Assembly (NCBI RefSeq): GCF_032854445.1
Contig: NC_088303.1
Span: forward strand, 36,649,501-36,713,500
Length of the DNA stretch: 64,000 nt
Origin: Liolophura sinensis
Taxonomy: Eukaryota > Mollusca > Polyplacophora > Chitonida > Chitonidae
Direction of reading: 5' to 3'
Shown here: piece after piece, positions 53,201 to 59,845 of the stretch
Layout: the number at the start of each line of letters is the position of its first letter
Numbering within the stretch: position 1 is the stretch's first letter
Notes under the pieces: generated by a model
Told to the model about the DNA's origin: nothing
Database searches by the model: none
What the model saw: only the letters and a program-made list of their open reading frames with translations
Position numbers and translations under genes: made by a program

Positions 53201-55029
53201 GATTATTTACAGATGTGTCAGAAGGCCTTTAAGCGAGCCAGTCACCTGAAGGAGCACCTAATTACCCATGTGCCTGCTGCCACACTGCGCCGTGTCCGTG
53301 CTACCCCTCATGTGTGCACCACATGTAACAAGTCCTTCCAGAAGCCCAGCCAGCTGGAGAGACATCTCCGTATTCACACAGGTGCTCATTTCACTGTCTG
53401 TTATTTTGTTCCTTCAACCGTAACAGAATATTATTAGTCATATGGTGACTCAACAACAGAATGCGAAAATGTATGGGTCACTGACCCCATATATGTTCAT
53501 ATCTGTCACTGATTAACCATGTAACAAATTTATCCAGCAGAAAACCGATCCATTCAGCACTGAAGGGCTGATGTGTCAATGAATTGCACCAGCGACATCA
53601 AAGCCTGTTCCCACAGCCTGTTCCCCCCTCTCAAAAGTTAACGGAGGCATATGACATCGGCTGCAGGATATGGAATTACACTTATCCTCCCCATGTTGCT
53701 GTACACGAAAACGCTGAGAATTTTATCGGATGCAGGATAATCAGGATTACTGTTTCCCTTGTTCTCTAGCCATTGGTGGAAGTCCAGCAGCTCAAGGCCG
53801 ATGTCTAGGCCATTTTACAAAATGGCCTGTAATGTGCATAAAACTTGCCTAATAACTTAGTAGTAAGATAAACCTGACCAACACACATTGTTCACATTGG
53901 CGGTTGACATGGTAACTGAGATTATCTTAGATTTTCCTAGATTTTGTATTTTTAAGAAATGTATGCAAGATGGTGCAAATTAGCCTATCAGAAATACATC
54001 CACTGGGAAGAGAACTGCTGTGAGCACCTTTTTGCATTTTTAAAATTTAATTAAGTTAGAAATTTTAGAAAATTTTTAAAACAGTGGTTGTCACCTGGTG
54101 ATATAAAACAAAATATTCTTGAATGCAACAAGGAACAGTTGGTAATATCTTATCGCTCCAAGTCATTCCAAGGACTCTTTCTGGGGTAAATGATCTAAGT
54201 TACCTTGGCAGAGATCTCAACCACATTTCCCCACAGGATTGGCAATGGCAACCTGTAGTAGTTTCTCTATGATCTTGTATATTTCTACCCTTAAATTTTA
54301 TTGATTTATTTATTTATTTGATTGGTGTTTTACGCCGTACTCAAGAGTATTTCACTTATACGACAGCGGCCAGCATTATGGTGGGAGGAAACTGGGCGGA
54401 GCCTGAGAGAAACCCACGAGTATCCGCAGATTGCTGGCAGACCTTCCCACGCTACTATTAAATAAGTAAACAAGTAATAAAGAGTGATAGTCTTTCTTTT
54501 AGAAATGTGATTCAGTTTCCAACAAAGAGCTCATTATGTCAAGCATCTTAAAATTATACAGAAAATAAAAATGCTTACAGAAGAAAGTAATGTTCACAAA
54601 CAACAATGTGGGGTACAAACTTTCTTGATTTTGTTCATTGCAGGAGAAAGACCTTTTGTGTGTGAAATCTGCCAGCGAGCCTTTAATCAGAAAAATGCGC
54701 TGATAATTCACCTGAAGAAGCACAGCGGTGACAAGCCACACAAGTGTTCCTACTGTGAGCTGGCCTTCACTCAGAAAGGTAACCTGAAAACACACATCAA
54801 GAGGGCTCATCATGTTGACATGGTGCTGTCAATGAACCTTCCTTCCAGTTCTGTGGGTAGTGTGCCTCAGCCTGCTACCACTATCAGCGTCATCTCTGAC
54901 AGCGGGCAGGACGGCACCGTGGAGGGGGTAGAGGTGGAGGAAGAAACGGTCCTGGAGACGAATGCCTCTGATGACACCACCCCCCAGGACGAGGCCTTAG
55001 ACCTGGAGATCACAGAATTATTTCAGTAG
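26710..55029 (+). CDS. ZNF236: ZNF236 orthologue, 29-finger C2H2 zinc-finger protein (gene span)
   Basis: 25 coding exons (listed separately), 5526 bases, predicted 1841 residues, very near the length I recall for human ZNF236 (about 1845). Every intron is GT-AG, phases agree and the sum is a multiple of three. There are 29 C2H2 fingers: 1-5 near the N-terminus, 6-8 and 9, then four four-finger blocks (10-13, 14-17, 18-21, 22-25), and 26-29 at the end. Recognition words such as [25 protein letters not shown] and KKSSHLKQH, and the linkers ([32 protein letters not shown]), match vertebrate ZNF236 in order. A basic PKKRRTSPR suggests nuclear import. ZNF236 is a probable nuclear DNA-binding regulator; its targets are poorly known. 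Long Gln-rich linkers look like activation domains. Confidence 0.96.
26762..28319 (+). other. ZNF236 intron 1
   Basis: 1.56 kb, no coding exon seen. The last part of a family-2 SINE lies at about 27690-27790. Confidence 0.75.
27690..27790 (+). mobile_element. 3' fragment of family-2 SINE
   Basis: It ends with the family-2 tail 'gacgttaaaccccaagcact' followed by a 'cactcgctcactcg' run; the tRNA head is absent. Confidence 0.65.
28320..28750 (+). CDS. ZNF236: ZNF236 exon 2: N-terminal acidic region
   Basis: Acceptor 'ctatttcag', donor 'gtgagc'. It encodes [16 protein letters not shown] and a long finger-free segment rich in Thr, Val, Ala and acidic residues, with repeated VT/VLVxHxA wording ([23 protein letters not shown]). 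Possibly a protein-interaction or activation region. It is markedly richer in G+C than its flanks. Confidence 0.88.
29118..29250. repeat. Dispersed repeat R-A copy
   Basis: It shares 'ggtatctca', 'aagtactacatg' and 'cccttgctaccaagtctaagt' with the R-A copies near 4719-5090. Confidence 0.5.
29605..29904 (+). CDS. ZNF236: ZNF236 exon 3: fingers 1-3 and half of finger 4
   Basis: Acceptor 'tttcag', donor 'gtaggt'. Fingers: [25 protein letters not shown]...[33 protein letters not shown]; and [11 protein letters not shown], which continues in the next exon. Phase 0 at both ends. Confidence 0.95.
30175..30425 (-). mobile_element. Near full-length SINE, family 1, reverse orientation
   Basis: Reads in reverse from 'gattggtgttttacgccgca' through 'gtgggaggaaactgggcaga' and 'tttgaactcacagcg' (reverse B-box) to 'ggccacataggcccgcct' at the 5' head. 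Confidence 0.82.
30703..31015 (+). mobile_element. tRNA-derived SINE related to family 2
   Basis: The head has an A-box-like 'tagtctagtggttagagtgt' and B-box 'gggatcaaaccc'. The body has 'ggttggcccaatgtcagtaa', and the tail 'attgttaagttcgacgt' then 'catacatacataa'. A 5'-truncated relative is at 38765-39006. It ends just upstream of ZNF236 exon 4. Confidence 0.75.
31041..31177 (+). CDS. ZNF236: ZNF236 exon 4: second half of finger 4, finger 5
   Basis: Acceptor 'gttgtag'; donor 'gtaaaa' is weaker than consensus. It encodes [10 protein letters not shown] (end of finger 4) and [20 protein letters not shown], and ends with two bases of a Lys codon. Confidence 0.92.
31268..31311 (+). mobile_element. 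SINE tail fragment, family 1
   Basis: A short piece, 'ctcttgaatgtggccttaaa' plus 'caacaatcaaataaataaa', matching the family-1 3' end. Confidence 0.5.
31428..31555 (+). CDS. ZNF236: ZNF236 exon 5: linker and finger 6
   Basis: Acceptor 'gtttgcag', donor 'gtaagt'. It encodes [20 protein letters not shown] and finger 6 with [12 protein letters not shown], ending in phase 1 within the TG-EKP-type linker. Confidence 0.95.
31556..33609 (+). other. ZNF236 intron, 2.05 kb
   Basis: No exon recognised. It contains one dispersed repeat (about 33243-33405) with a diverged relative at 715-900. Otherwise unremarkable AT-rich DNA. Confidence 0.7.
33243..33405. repeat. Dispersed repeat R-B copy
   Basis: Shares 'atttacatgat', 'attccattttg', 'tttagtg' and 'ctgtaaaac' in the same order and spacing with the segment near 715-900. 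Confidence 0.5.
33610..33767 (+). CDS. ZNF236: ZNF236 exon 6: fingers 7 and 8
   Basis: Acceptor 'gatttacag', donor 'gtatgt'. Fingers [20 protein letters not shown] and [19 protein letters not shown]. Finger 8 is finished by the next exon (RVH). The linker TGERP is present. Confidence 0.95.
34129..34698 (-). pseudogene. Possible decayed coding fragment of unknown type
   Basis: On the minus strand, reading can be followed through about 190 codons with changes of frame near 34447 and 34360 (segments such as [38 protein letters not shown] and [20 protein letters not shown]). The composition looks protein-like, and the breaks suggest a pseudogene or transposon remnant. No family was recognised, so function cannot be named. 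Confidence 0.3.
35908..35982 (+). repeat. 44-bp direct duplication upstream of an acceptor
   Basis: 'tgcaaatacaggttaataca' followed by 'ctattgtcact' occurs twice, at about 35908 and 35952. Both lie just before the ZNF236 acceptor at 36016-36017. Confidence 0.85.
36018..36143 (+). CDS. ZNF236: ZNF236 exon 7: finger 9
   Basis: Acceptor 'gtcgccag', donor 'gtaaga'. It starts with RVH (end of finger 8) and encodes [20 protein letters not shown] followed by MH. The extra Cys and the S-x-L-N-x-H-I-S wording match vertebrate ZNF236 at the same place. Confidence 0.93.
36405..36473 (+). CDS. ZNF236: ZNF236 exon 8: short linker exon
   Basis: A 69-bp segment between acceptor 'cgttcatag' and donor 'gtatgg', open and phase 0 at both ends. 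It encodes [20 protein letters not shown] and TSM. It fits the linker between finger 9 and the DVIEQLL motif, but lacks independent motifs, so it may be skipped or optional. Confidence 0.65.
36594..36627 (+). mobile_element. Family-1 SINE tail, interrupted
   Basis: 'aaaattcttgagtacagtgt' with remains of the family-1 tail; the continuation (AAATAAAT) lies after 36994. A family-2 SINE is inserted between. Confidence 0.6.
36628..36982 (+). mobile_element. Full-length tRNA-derived SINE, family 2, with 12-bp target duplication
   Basis: The head 'ccccgatagcacagttggta' holds an A-box and 'agggtcaatcctgggtcgag' a B-box. The body has 'cttacttgccttcggttagg' and 'caacaaggagggacat', and the tail 'gacgttaaaccccaagcacc' plus an (ACTC)n end. 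The flanking duplication 'cacaagaatcaa' is at 36616-36627 and 36983-36994. Confidence 0.9.
37048..37212 (+). CDS. ZNF236: ZNF236 exon 9: linker with DVIEQLL motif
   Basis: Acceptor 'tccccag', donor 'gtcagt'. It encodes [14 protein letters not shown], which parallels the vertebrate DVIQQLLELS motif, plus an acidic stretch. Phase 0 at both ends. Confidence 0.9.
37517..37543. repeat. (CA)n microsatellite
   Basis: About 13 CA units inside a ZNF236 intron. Confidence 0.95.
37720..37902 (+). CDS. ZNF236: ZNF236 exon 10: linker with [11 protein letters not shown] motif
   Basis: Acceptor 'ttgttctag'. It encodes [14 protein letters not shown], matching vertebrate ZNF236, then a Ser/Thr/Ala-rich stretch. 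The end at 37902 (CAG, donor 'gtgcac') keeps phase 0 with the next exon. A second plausible donor at 37952 ('gtaatg') would extend the open frame by 49 bases but break the frame downstream. Confidence 0.8.
38247..38284. repeat. (TA)n microsatellite
   Basis: A run of about 18 TA units in a ZNF236 intron. Confidence 0.95.
38452..38710 (+). CDS. ZNF236: ZNF236 exon 11: fingers 10-12 (block A)
   Basis: Acceptor 'cttatag', donor 'gtcagt'. It encodes [20 protein letters not shown] onward: fingers with [25 protein letters not shown] and [12 protein letters not shown]. The linker HEKPYKC has His in place of the usual Gly (THEKP), as in vertebrate ZNF236. Confidence 0.95.
38765..39006 (+). mobile_element. 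5'-truncated SINE, relative of the 30703 copy
   Basis: Shares 'gagcaaggaaacaggactgg', 'ttggcccagtgtcgttataa', 'catgatactttagt' and the tail 'gaaaaattgttt' with 'aaaccccaagcata'. Confidence 0.65.
39475..39672 (+). CDS. ZNF236: ZNF236 exon 12: finger 13 and basic linker
   Basis: Acceptor 'tttctcag', donor 'gtgagg'. Finger 13 is [20 protein letters not shown] followed by H; then a basic stretch ([10 protein letters not shown]) and the conserved motif [14 protein letters not shown], present also in vertebrate ZNF236. Confidence 0.95.
40055..40150. repeat. Dispersed repeat R-A copy
   Basis: It has 'ggtacctcagaaagtactgc', 'atgtattgaact', 'tagagtacaataacatgg' and 'tccatcgctga', matching the R-A copies at 4719 and 55305. 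Confidence 0.55.
40190..40422 (+). mobile_element. SINE, family 1, with internal deletion
   Basis: The 5' head is complete ('tggctcagtcagttatcg', 'gagttcaagtcc'). The segment containing 'ccataatgctggccg' and 'gtataagtgaaatattc' is missing, so 'cggtttccac' joins directly to 'ttgagtgcggcgtaaaac'. Confidence 0.8.
40604..40750 (+). CDS. ZNF236: ZNF236 exon 13: finger 14 (start of block B)
   Basis: Acceptor 'ggttag', donor 'gtacag'. It encodes [19 protein letters not shown], then finger 14 [20 protein letters not shown] followed by H, and ends in phase 1 after TG. Confidence 0.95.
41201..41455 (+). repeat. About 21-bp tandem repeat ending about 20 bp before a ZNF236 acceptor
   Basis: The unit 'actgatgtgaactaccctat' plus 't' is repeated with length variants; some carry 'gaccctattattgacc'. 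The last diverged unit abuts the polypyrimidine tract of the acceptor at 41474-41475. Confidence 0.88.
41476..41725 (+). CDS. ZNF236: ZNF236 exon 14: fingers 15-17 (block B)
   Basis: Acceptor 'gtttcag', donor 'gtgagt'. Fingers with [26 protein letters not shown] and [13 protein letters not shown], linked by TGMKAYKC and SEVRPFMC. Ends in phase 2. Confidence 0.95.
42385..42610 (+). CDS. ZNF236: ZNF236 exon 15: acidic and Thr/Gln-rich linker
   Basis: Acceptor 'cctgtag', donor 'gtacat'. It starts [11 protein letters not shown], close to the vertebrate RYELAQQLQ, followed by an acidic stretch and [13 protein letters not shown]. Probable activation or interaction region. Confidence 0.9.
43174..43374 (+). 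CDS. ZNF236: ZNF236 exon 16: Gln/Asn-rich repeat linker
   Basis: Acceptor 'tttag', donor 'gtaaga'; 201 bp. It encodes about seven degenerate copies of a six-residue unit of the form Q-Q-N/S-L-x-Q (for example QQNLDQ, QQSLTQ, QQNLGQ), then [12 protein letters not shown]. Low-complexity and prion-like in composition. Confidence 0.9.
43608..43741 (+). CDS. ZNF236: ZNF236 exon 17: Ser/Asn/Gln-rich linker
   Basis: Acceptor 'tttcag', donor 'gtaagc'. It encodes [20 protein letters not shown], then [19 protein letters not shown] and two bases of an Arg codon. Confidence 0.88.
44323..44661 (+). mobile_element. 5'-truncated SINE, family 2
   Basis: Runs from 'gcttcgggagcggtagatcc' through 'cttacttgccttcggtaagt' and 'caacaaggaggcacat' to 'gacgttaaaccccaagcact' and a 'cactcattcactcac' end. 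It ends about 80 bp before the exon-18 acceptor. Confidence 0.82.
44741..44886 (+). CDS. ZNF236: ZNF236 exon 18: finger 18 (start of block B')
   Basis: Acceptor 'gtttgacag', donor 'gtcagt'. It encodes [18 protein letters not shown] and finger 18 [20 protein letters not shown] followed by H. The recognition word and the phase-1 end equal those of exon 13. Confidence 0.95.
44887..46132 (+). other. ZNF236 intron, 1.25 kb
   Basis: No exon seen. It contains a reverse partial family-1 SINE (45600-45702). Confidence 0.7.
45600..45702 (-). mobile_element. Partial SINE, family 1, reverse orientation
   Basis: Reverse tail 'ttgttttcgccatactcaag' followed by 'cagtggccagcattgggatg' and 'ggaggaaacc'; diverged. 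Confidence 0.65.
46133..46390 (+). CDS. ZNF236: ZNF236 exon 19: fingers 19-21 (block B')
   Basis: Acceptor 'gtgttacag', donor 'gtgagt'. Fingers with [26 protein letters not shown] and [13 protein letters not shown], a one-to-one match to fingers 15-17. Ends in phase 1. Confidence 0.95.
47113..47297 (+). CDS. ZNF236: ZNF236 exon 20: linker between blocks B' and A'
   Basis: Acceptor 'ccaatag', donor 'gtaaca'. It encodes an acidic start, [16 protein letters not shown], and [20 protein letters not shown], paralleling the vertebrate segment with VSEKVLVQSAAEKDRISE. Confidence 0.93.
47752..47953 (+). CDS. ZNF236: ZNF236 exon 21: fingers 22-23 (block A')
   Basis: Acceptor 'ccttcag', donor 'gtcagt'. 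Finger 22 has [13 protein letters not shown] and finger 23 [12 protein letters not shown], the same recognition words as fingers 10 and 11. Ends in phase 1. Confidence 0.95.
48012..48110 (+). repeat. 32-bp tandem repeat, three copies, near the exon-21 donor
   Basis: The unit 'ctgctgaaacttctgcatgc' plus 'ccgggggttccc' is found three times, starting about 60 bp after the donor at 47954. Confidence 0.9.
48524..49338 (+). CDS. ZNF236: ZNF236 exon 22: fingers 24-25 and long Gln-rich region
   Basis: 815 bp, the largest exon. Acceptor 'tttgtag', donor 'gtatgc'. Fingers 24 ([13 protein letters not shown]) and 25 ([13 protein letters not shown]), then a basic PKKRRTSPR that may be a nuclear localisation signal, then a Gln/Leu/Asn-rich region ([49 protein letters not shown]). 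The region corresponds to the vertebrate LEGIQLQLAANL segment. Confidence 0.95.
49339..51421 (+). other. ZNF236 intron, 2.1 kb
   Basis: No exon recognised. It contains a G homopolymer (50598-50615) and a family-1 SINE tail (51312-51372). Confidence 0.7.
51312..51372 (+). mobile_element. SINE tail fragment, family 1
   Basis: 'aaaattcttgaatgaggcat' followed by 'taaacaccaatcaatac' and an AAATAAAT end. Confidence 0.6.
51422..51622 (+). CDS. ZNF236: ZNF236 exon 23: linker and first residues of finger 26
   Basis: 201 bp, phase 0 at both ends, donor 'gtaagc'. It encodes [19 protein letters not shown], a Pro/Thr/Glu-rich stretch, and RIHVCL, whose Cys begins finger 26. The acceptor reads 'cag' directly followed by 'gtaagg', so exon start and a donor-like sequence coincide. 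Confidence 0.88.
51623..53212 (+). other. ZNF236 intron, 1.6 kb
   Basis: No exon recognised; one 5'-truncated family-1 SINE at 52264-52391. Confidence 0.7.
52264..52391 (+). mobile_element. 5'-truncated SINE, family 1
   Basis: 'ggtgggtttcccctgggctc', 'ccataatgctggccgccg', 'gtataagtgaaatattgttg', 'aaaacaccaatcaaat'. Confidence 0.82.
53213..53381 (+). CDS. ZNF236: ZNF236 exon 24: fingers 26 (rest) and 27
   Basis: Acceptor 'atttacag', donor 'gtgctc'. It continues finger 26 ([19 protein letters not shown]) and encodes finger 27 [20 protein letters not shown] followed by H. Finger 27 repeats the word of finger 6. Ends in phase 1. Confidence 0.95.
54300..54452 (-). mobile_element. Partial SINE, family 1, reverse orientation
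   Basis: Reverse tail 'gattggtgttttacgccgta', 'cttatacgacagcggccagc', 'gtgggaggaaactgggcgga', ending near 'cagaccttcccacg'. Confidence 0.82.
54644..55029 (+). CDS. ZNF236: ZNF236 exon 25: fingers 28-29, acidic C-terminus, stop
   Basis: Acceptor 'cattgcag'. Finger 28 ([13 protein letters not shown]) and finger 29 ([14 protein letters not shown]) mirror fingers 7 and 8. An acidic tail follows ([18 protein letters not shown], then [10 protein letters not shown]), ending in TAG at 55027-55029. The acidic amphipathic end resembles a transactivation segment. Confidence 0.95.
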
Positions 55030-55247
55030 GGTTCCAAGGATACTGTACCAGGGATTTGATGGTTGGTTGCTCTGGTTCTACAGAGCATCACAACAACCTG
55101 CACACTGTAAACTTGATTATTGCATTAAGTTATTTGTGAATGAATGTGTCGAGCCATTTCAAACAATTTGTGTTGTTGAAACCCTTTTCTTGCCAAGACG
55201 CACAAAAGATGGGTCTTCTTGTATGGTGCATGTACATTTTATGACGT

Positions 55248-55253
55248 ATTAAA
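55248..55253 (+). terminator. Candidate polyadenylation signal ATTAAA of ZNF236
   Basis: ATTAAA lies 219 bases after the stop codon and is followed about 30 bases later by a GT-rich element ('ctggtgttttgtggtgtg', 55283-55300). Confidence 0.5.
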
Positions 55254-55304
55254 ATCATTATGTTGATTACATGACCAGTTTCCTGGTGTTTTGTGGTGTG
55301 AAAT

Positions 55305-55405
55305 CTTACAAAAGTATCTTGAAAAGTACTGCAGGTATTGAGCTCAGGGCTTGCACACATATAGAGCACAGTACCATGAGGGGGATATTCCATCATTGAC
55401 TGGAT
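55305..55405. repeat. Dispersed repeat R-A copy
   Basis: 'aaaagtactgcaggtattga', 'gctcagggcttgcacacata', 'tagagcacagtaccatgag' and 'ggatattccatcattga', closely matching the segment at 4725-4805. Confidence 0.65.
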
Positions 55406-58400
55406 GTGTTCAGAAAGTGCCATAAATTACTGAATTTTTGACTAGGTGTATGTTAAACAGTGTTAGGGGTGGTTTGTGGGGTTGGTGGTGGGGGGGGGGG
55501 GGTATTTTGTCAAGCACTGGGTGGCTGCCACTATCAAGCCCTCGACCAATCACGATGTCTATAAGAGCTAGTTAGGCTGTGGCTTTAAGTCAAGGAATTT
55601 GTCAGACATCTGGCAGGCTGGTGGTTTCCTCCACTCGTAAACCTGGCTGCTGTTGTGTAAGTAAACATGCCGACCAACACAAATCAAATAATCGACACCC
55701 CGGTATTAATTTAGTATCTGTTCAAGTCCATCTTTGGGTCATACCCTACAAGTGGCGATTTTGGTACATGTATTGCTTGCCACTCAGTAAGCTACAAGGT
55801 GCCAACGTTGATGAAAAATGATGAAAAAAACGACAGCTTTCAGAAGGTTTGTCAGGCACTGGTGCTTTCTACTGGTCCCCCTGCCCGTAACAGTAAATAA
55901 CTGCGACATCACTGAAATGCAACCATTCAAGAATAAATATGCCTAGACTTGGCGGGAGATTTCACTATCGTCTTAACCTTTTTTTGCAAGAGGCGGATCA
56001 ATGAAAATAGGTTCATCTAATTGGTCAATGTTGAATTCTGTAAGCTGTTATTTATCAAAAAAATGTAAGAATAGATTTAGCCATGCATCAACATATTTAC
56101 AATTGTGGCAATATGAAACTGGTAATGGGCATCCATTTTCACACACGCGAACACAATGTTCATTCTGTGCATGTTCAGTTTATGATCGCCATTTTATGAC
56201 ATTGGGAGATTGTTATCGTCTACCTATATGGACTCAATGCAAATTTTCTGATGTACAGACATGGCAGTGGCCTGTCACAATAATGTGAGAACGAGGTTTG
56301 AACATGTGTTAGTTTAGGAAACCTTGTCTCTAGTATGTTAACGTGCCTAACTGACGGTTTCCGAAATGAAATTGCAGGAACATAGAATGCTTCTGAAATG
56401 GGATGACGAAACATCATGTGTGTGAGGGTCGGAAAACTTTCCCTTACATTTTACGGGAGCTTAACGATAGATAATTGTCAGTCAGGTCTTTATCGCTGAA
56501 TATACTTTTACATGCTGATTTGTTACGTTTATTTATGGGGCTTTCTTCATTTTAATTCATGGATAAAAATAAAGGTGTTGTCTGAAACTCTTCACACCTG
56601 TATCCCCTGGACTACAATCATCTCGCCAAGCATGTGCACTGCGCTCCCGTGGCGATGTTTGTCTAGCCATCGGTCGAGGCAAGAAAACAATCACCTACCC
56701 CACCATTGCAAAACCGTTTTAAGTTTCAATCATGTATTGTACATCGATAAAGAACAATAACATCGGGTAAGGTCCATTGCTGACACCCGGTGTATGTGCT
56801 ACAATACCCTTAATGACAAAATTCACGAGTATTGATCTCGTGTATTAGAATCCATGTCAACATATACGGTTAAGTAATTTGTGTATTAAGCTGAAGTTTT
56901 GAGGGCAAACTTTCTCTGTATTTTAAAGGTGATATTTAGTGAGGAGCAAGCTTGCTCACAAAAACCAATTGTTATCTCCCCTCAGTGTTACCTTCAATGC
57001 TATCTTCACAATTCTTGTGCATTGAGCTGGTTTGCATCAGAAGCTGTAAATGTACATGTCACACAGCCAGTAGTAGATTTTTGTCAAGATGTGAATCGTC
57101 AACTCTTTGTAATCCCTGGGTAAGATCTTAGACAAATATCCGTCTTACCAAATCTGAACTTTTGGGCACTCCTGTTTCCTTCATCCAAAACCTAACTTCT
57201 CAGACATATTGTAAGTGAAACCTTGTGTAGTTTGTCATTTAGCACTGATGAAATAAGGAGTAAATACTCAAAACTGAGCACCTTAACAGTCCAGGCTAGA
57301 TACTTCTTAATGTCATTAATGTCATGACCTCTTTGTGTGAGTTGTCATGTGGACATTGAAACATCATGCTGAAGACACCAATCCTGACACCCTGTTTGGT
57401 CACTCGTTGATCAGTGATAACTCACTTAGCCATTATCTCAATGGTCAAAAATTTGCATTCTGGTGAAATACCAGTGCCGAAGGTGTTATTCCAGATTCCA
57501 TAATATTCTAGCTTCTAATTGTGAGACCTGTAATGTTCAGATTTTTCTACATTTGGTAATGGGGATCTGAAAAATACTTGCAAGCACGGCTCTTGGCATC
57601 ATTTTATTAAAGTCAAACCTTCCCTTCCATGTCCTTAAACCCCAAGCACGATGACGATGTCACCTTAAAGACAGAACATTACAGCTGCATGTGGTATTAC
57701 TGAGTCCTGTAGCTATTGTTATTTATGACTCGGTTATGTTTTAGTTGCATATGATATTTGTGAGTCAGCTTATTTAGCTTCAGTTTGTTTTCCACAGGAC
57801 TAACCAAGAAATTCAGCTGCAGCATTTGGACTGGTACCTGGAACATATCATCACTGGAATACTTCTCCCATTATTGTCACTGTTTATCTTTTATACACTG
57901 GCATTCACTCAGACTTTTAGGCCCTACTGGTTCTAAAATGTATATCGCTGTAAAGGACAATTACTGACTCAATGCAATCCAGTCTGCTCCATCCATATCC
58001 CAGATTACCACCATACAAATGAAAAATTCTTCAGTTTGGAGTTCATTATTTATCTGACAAAGAAAAGAAAAAATTCTTTTGGACAAATGAAAAGGCATCA
58101 CAGCAAACAAAGTTGAAATAAACTTTTTACTTTGCAGAGACATGGCATCTGGCCAAAGTTTAGACAATGAAGGAGATAAATAGATAACAAGACTGTACAA
58201 GTCTATACCCAGAGGGTAAATCAACACATACCAGTAGTGGAAAAAACATGAACATGTATATGTGAATGCCGTAACAACTCTCTTTGCCACAGGGACAACT
58301 CTGACACACCACATTATCTGTCGAATCTTGTCATTTACCACAGTACAAAATCTACACAGGCTCAGCCATAGCAATTGTGTTCCAAAAAGAGCTCTTCAGC

Positions 58401-59839
58401 TCACTGATGAAATAGTATGGACGAATGGTGCAAGAATGGAAAAACTATCAAGTAAAGAAATTTGTAGAAGAGTGAGATGGCGCTTGGCAAATGAAAATGA
58501 CAAAAAATGTGGCTCAGAGAAGTTGTAAAAAAAAAAAAAAAACATAAAATAAAAACTATTTCCGAAAACCATGAGTGTATTAACCGAAGACTGTGTCATC
58601 ATAGCCTGCACATACATGTATGCATGCACCTAAAGGTGTACCAACAATACCGCGAAATATACTGAAGTGTGCTGTACTTTTAGAACATACCATCAATATT
58701 AATTTTCAGACCTTAACATCCAATGAACATCAATCCAACACACAGCAGTAGGCCTACACAGGAATAGGGACAATGAAAAGAAAGAATCTGAAAGGTATTC
58801 AAAAGTGAAAATTTTCGACTACATTCTGCTTGTAAAACCTTGAAAGTTGTCCAACACTTCCTGCCAATACACGTACATGTACGCTCTTGGCGTTACAATG
58901 CCCAGTTACCTCCCTTGTGGGGTTATTCACTATTGAGCTATAAATCATGTAGGGGCAATTCTGTGCAATTTAATATTCTCCTTCATATTTAGTACTGGTA
59001 ACGGTAAGTAGTCCAAAAGATAACATTTACAACTTGTGTTGTGAATTTAAATGGTTTGGGATGCAGAAATATCTTCAGATACACATGCTGTGGTTTAGTA
59101 CTAATTCAGATAATATCTAATTACTAACACGCTAAAGAGTTGCTTATTCTGGAAATGCGAACTGACATTACTCCAAGGTATCGTGATTCTGAAAAAAAAG
59201 ATGACACCGATATTCTGAATTTAGGTAGTTCAGGATTATAGATATCCTAAAATATTGCTTATAGTTAACTCTAAACTAATGATCTGTGATGATAAAGGAA
59301 GGAGAAAGGTAGCTCACATCGGAAGAAAGTGGCAATGTTATGTCACTCCACTGTACACGTTACATATATATAGCGAGCAGAGAGTTCTGAATTATGGATT
59401 TTAGCTAGTTCTTGTGTCCTACATGTGTAAAAAAACTGTGAAATAATACAGCAACATGGCATGGTAAGTGGCCATATATAGATGCCACTCAATGAAAATT
59501 TAGCGGTAACAACTCTGGATTCATGAACAAGTATTTGGCCTGTGTGTATGGAATCGTTTCAATGCTCATGTTGTCAGTATTCAGATACTATCAACTACAG
59601 GAAACAATACACTTTTCTCAACACTTTTCCTCTGGCAGGCAGCTCACGATACCCAGAATAAATCAATATTCAATACAAGGAAATTACTTTTGTTAAAACA
59701 TGTACAAAAACATTCTACTCCTGCAATGGTAAAAACTGGGAGTGACAGTTCATTTCTAGACTGAAAAATGAGCTCCCAGTATGCCTACAGTAATAGCCAT
59801 TAACAAAAAAAGTTTATAAAAATAAATAAATAAAAACTG

Positions 59840-59845
59840 TTTATT
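59840..59845 (-). terminator. Candidate polyadenylation signal of the teashirt-like gene
   Basis: The minus strand reads AATAAA here, about 1.4 kb after the stop codon, inside an A/T-rich tract. Other hexamers nearby are possible. Confidence 0.3.

Noticed and set aside
57961-58374. 137-codon minus-strand frame as a gene
   Set aside because: No recognisable domain, biased AT-rich composition, and position in the convergent 3' region suggest chance.
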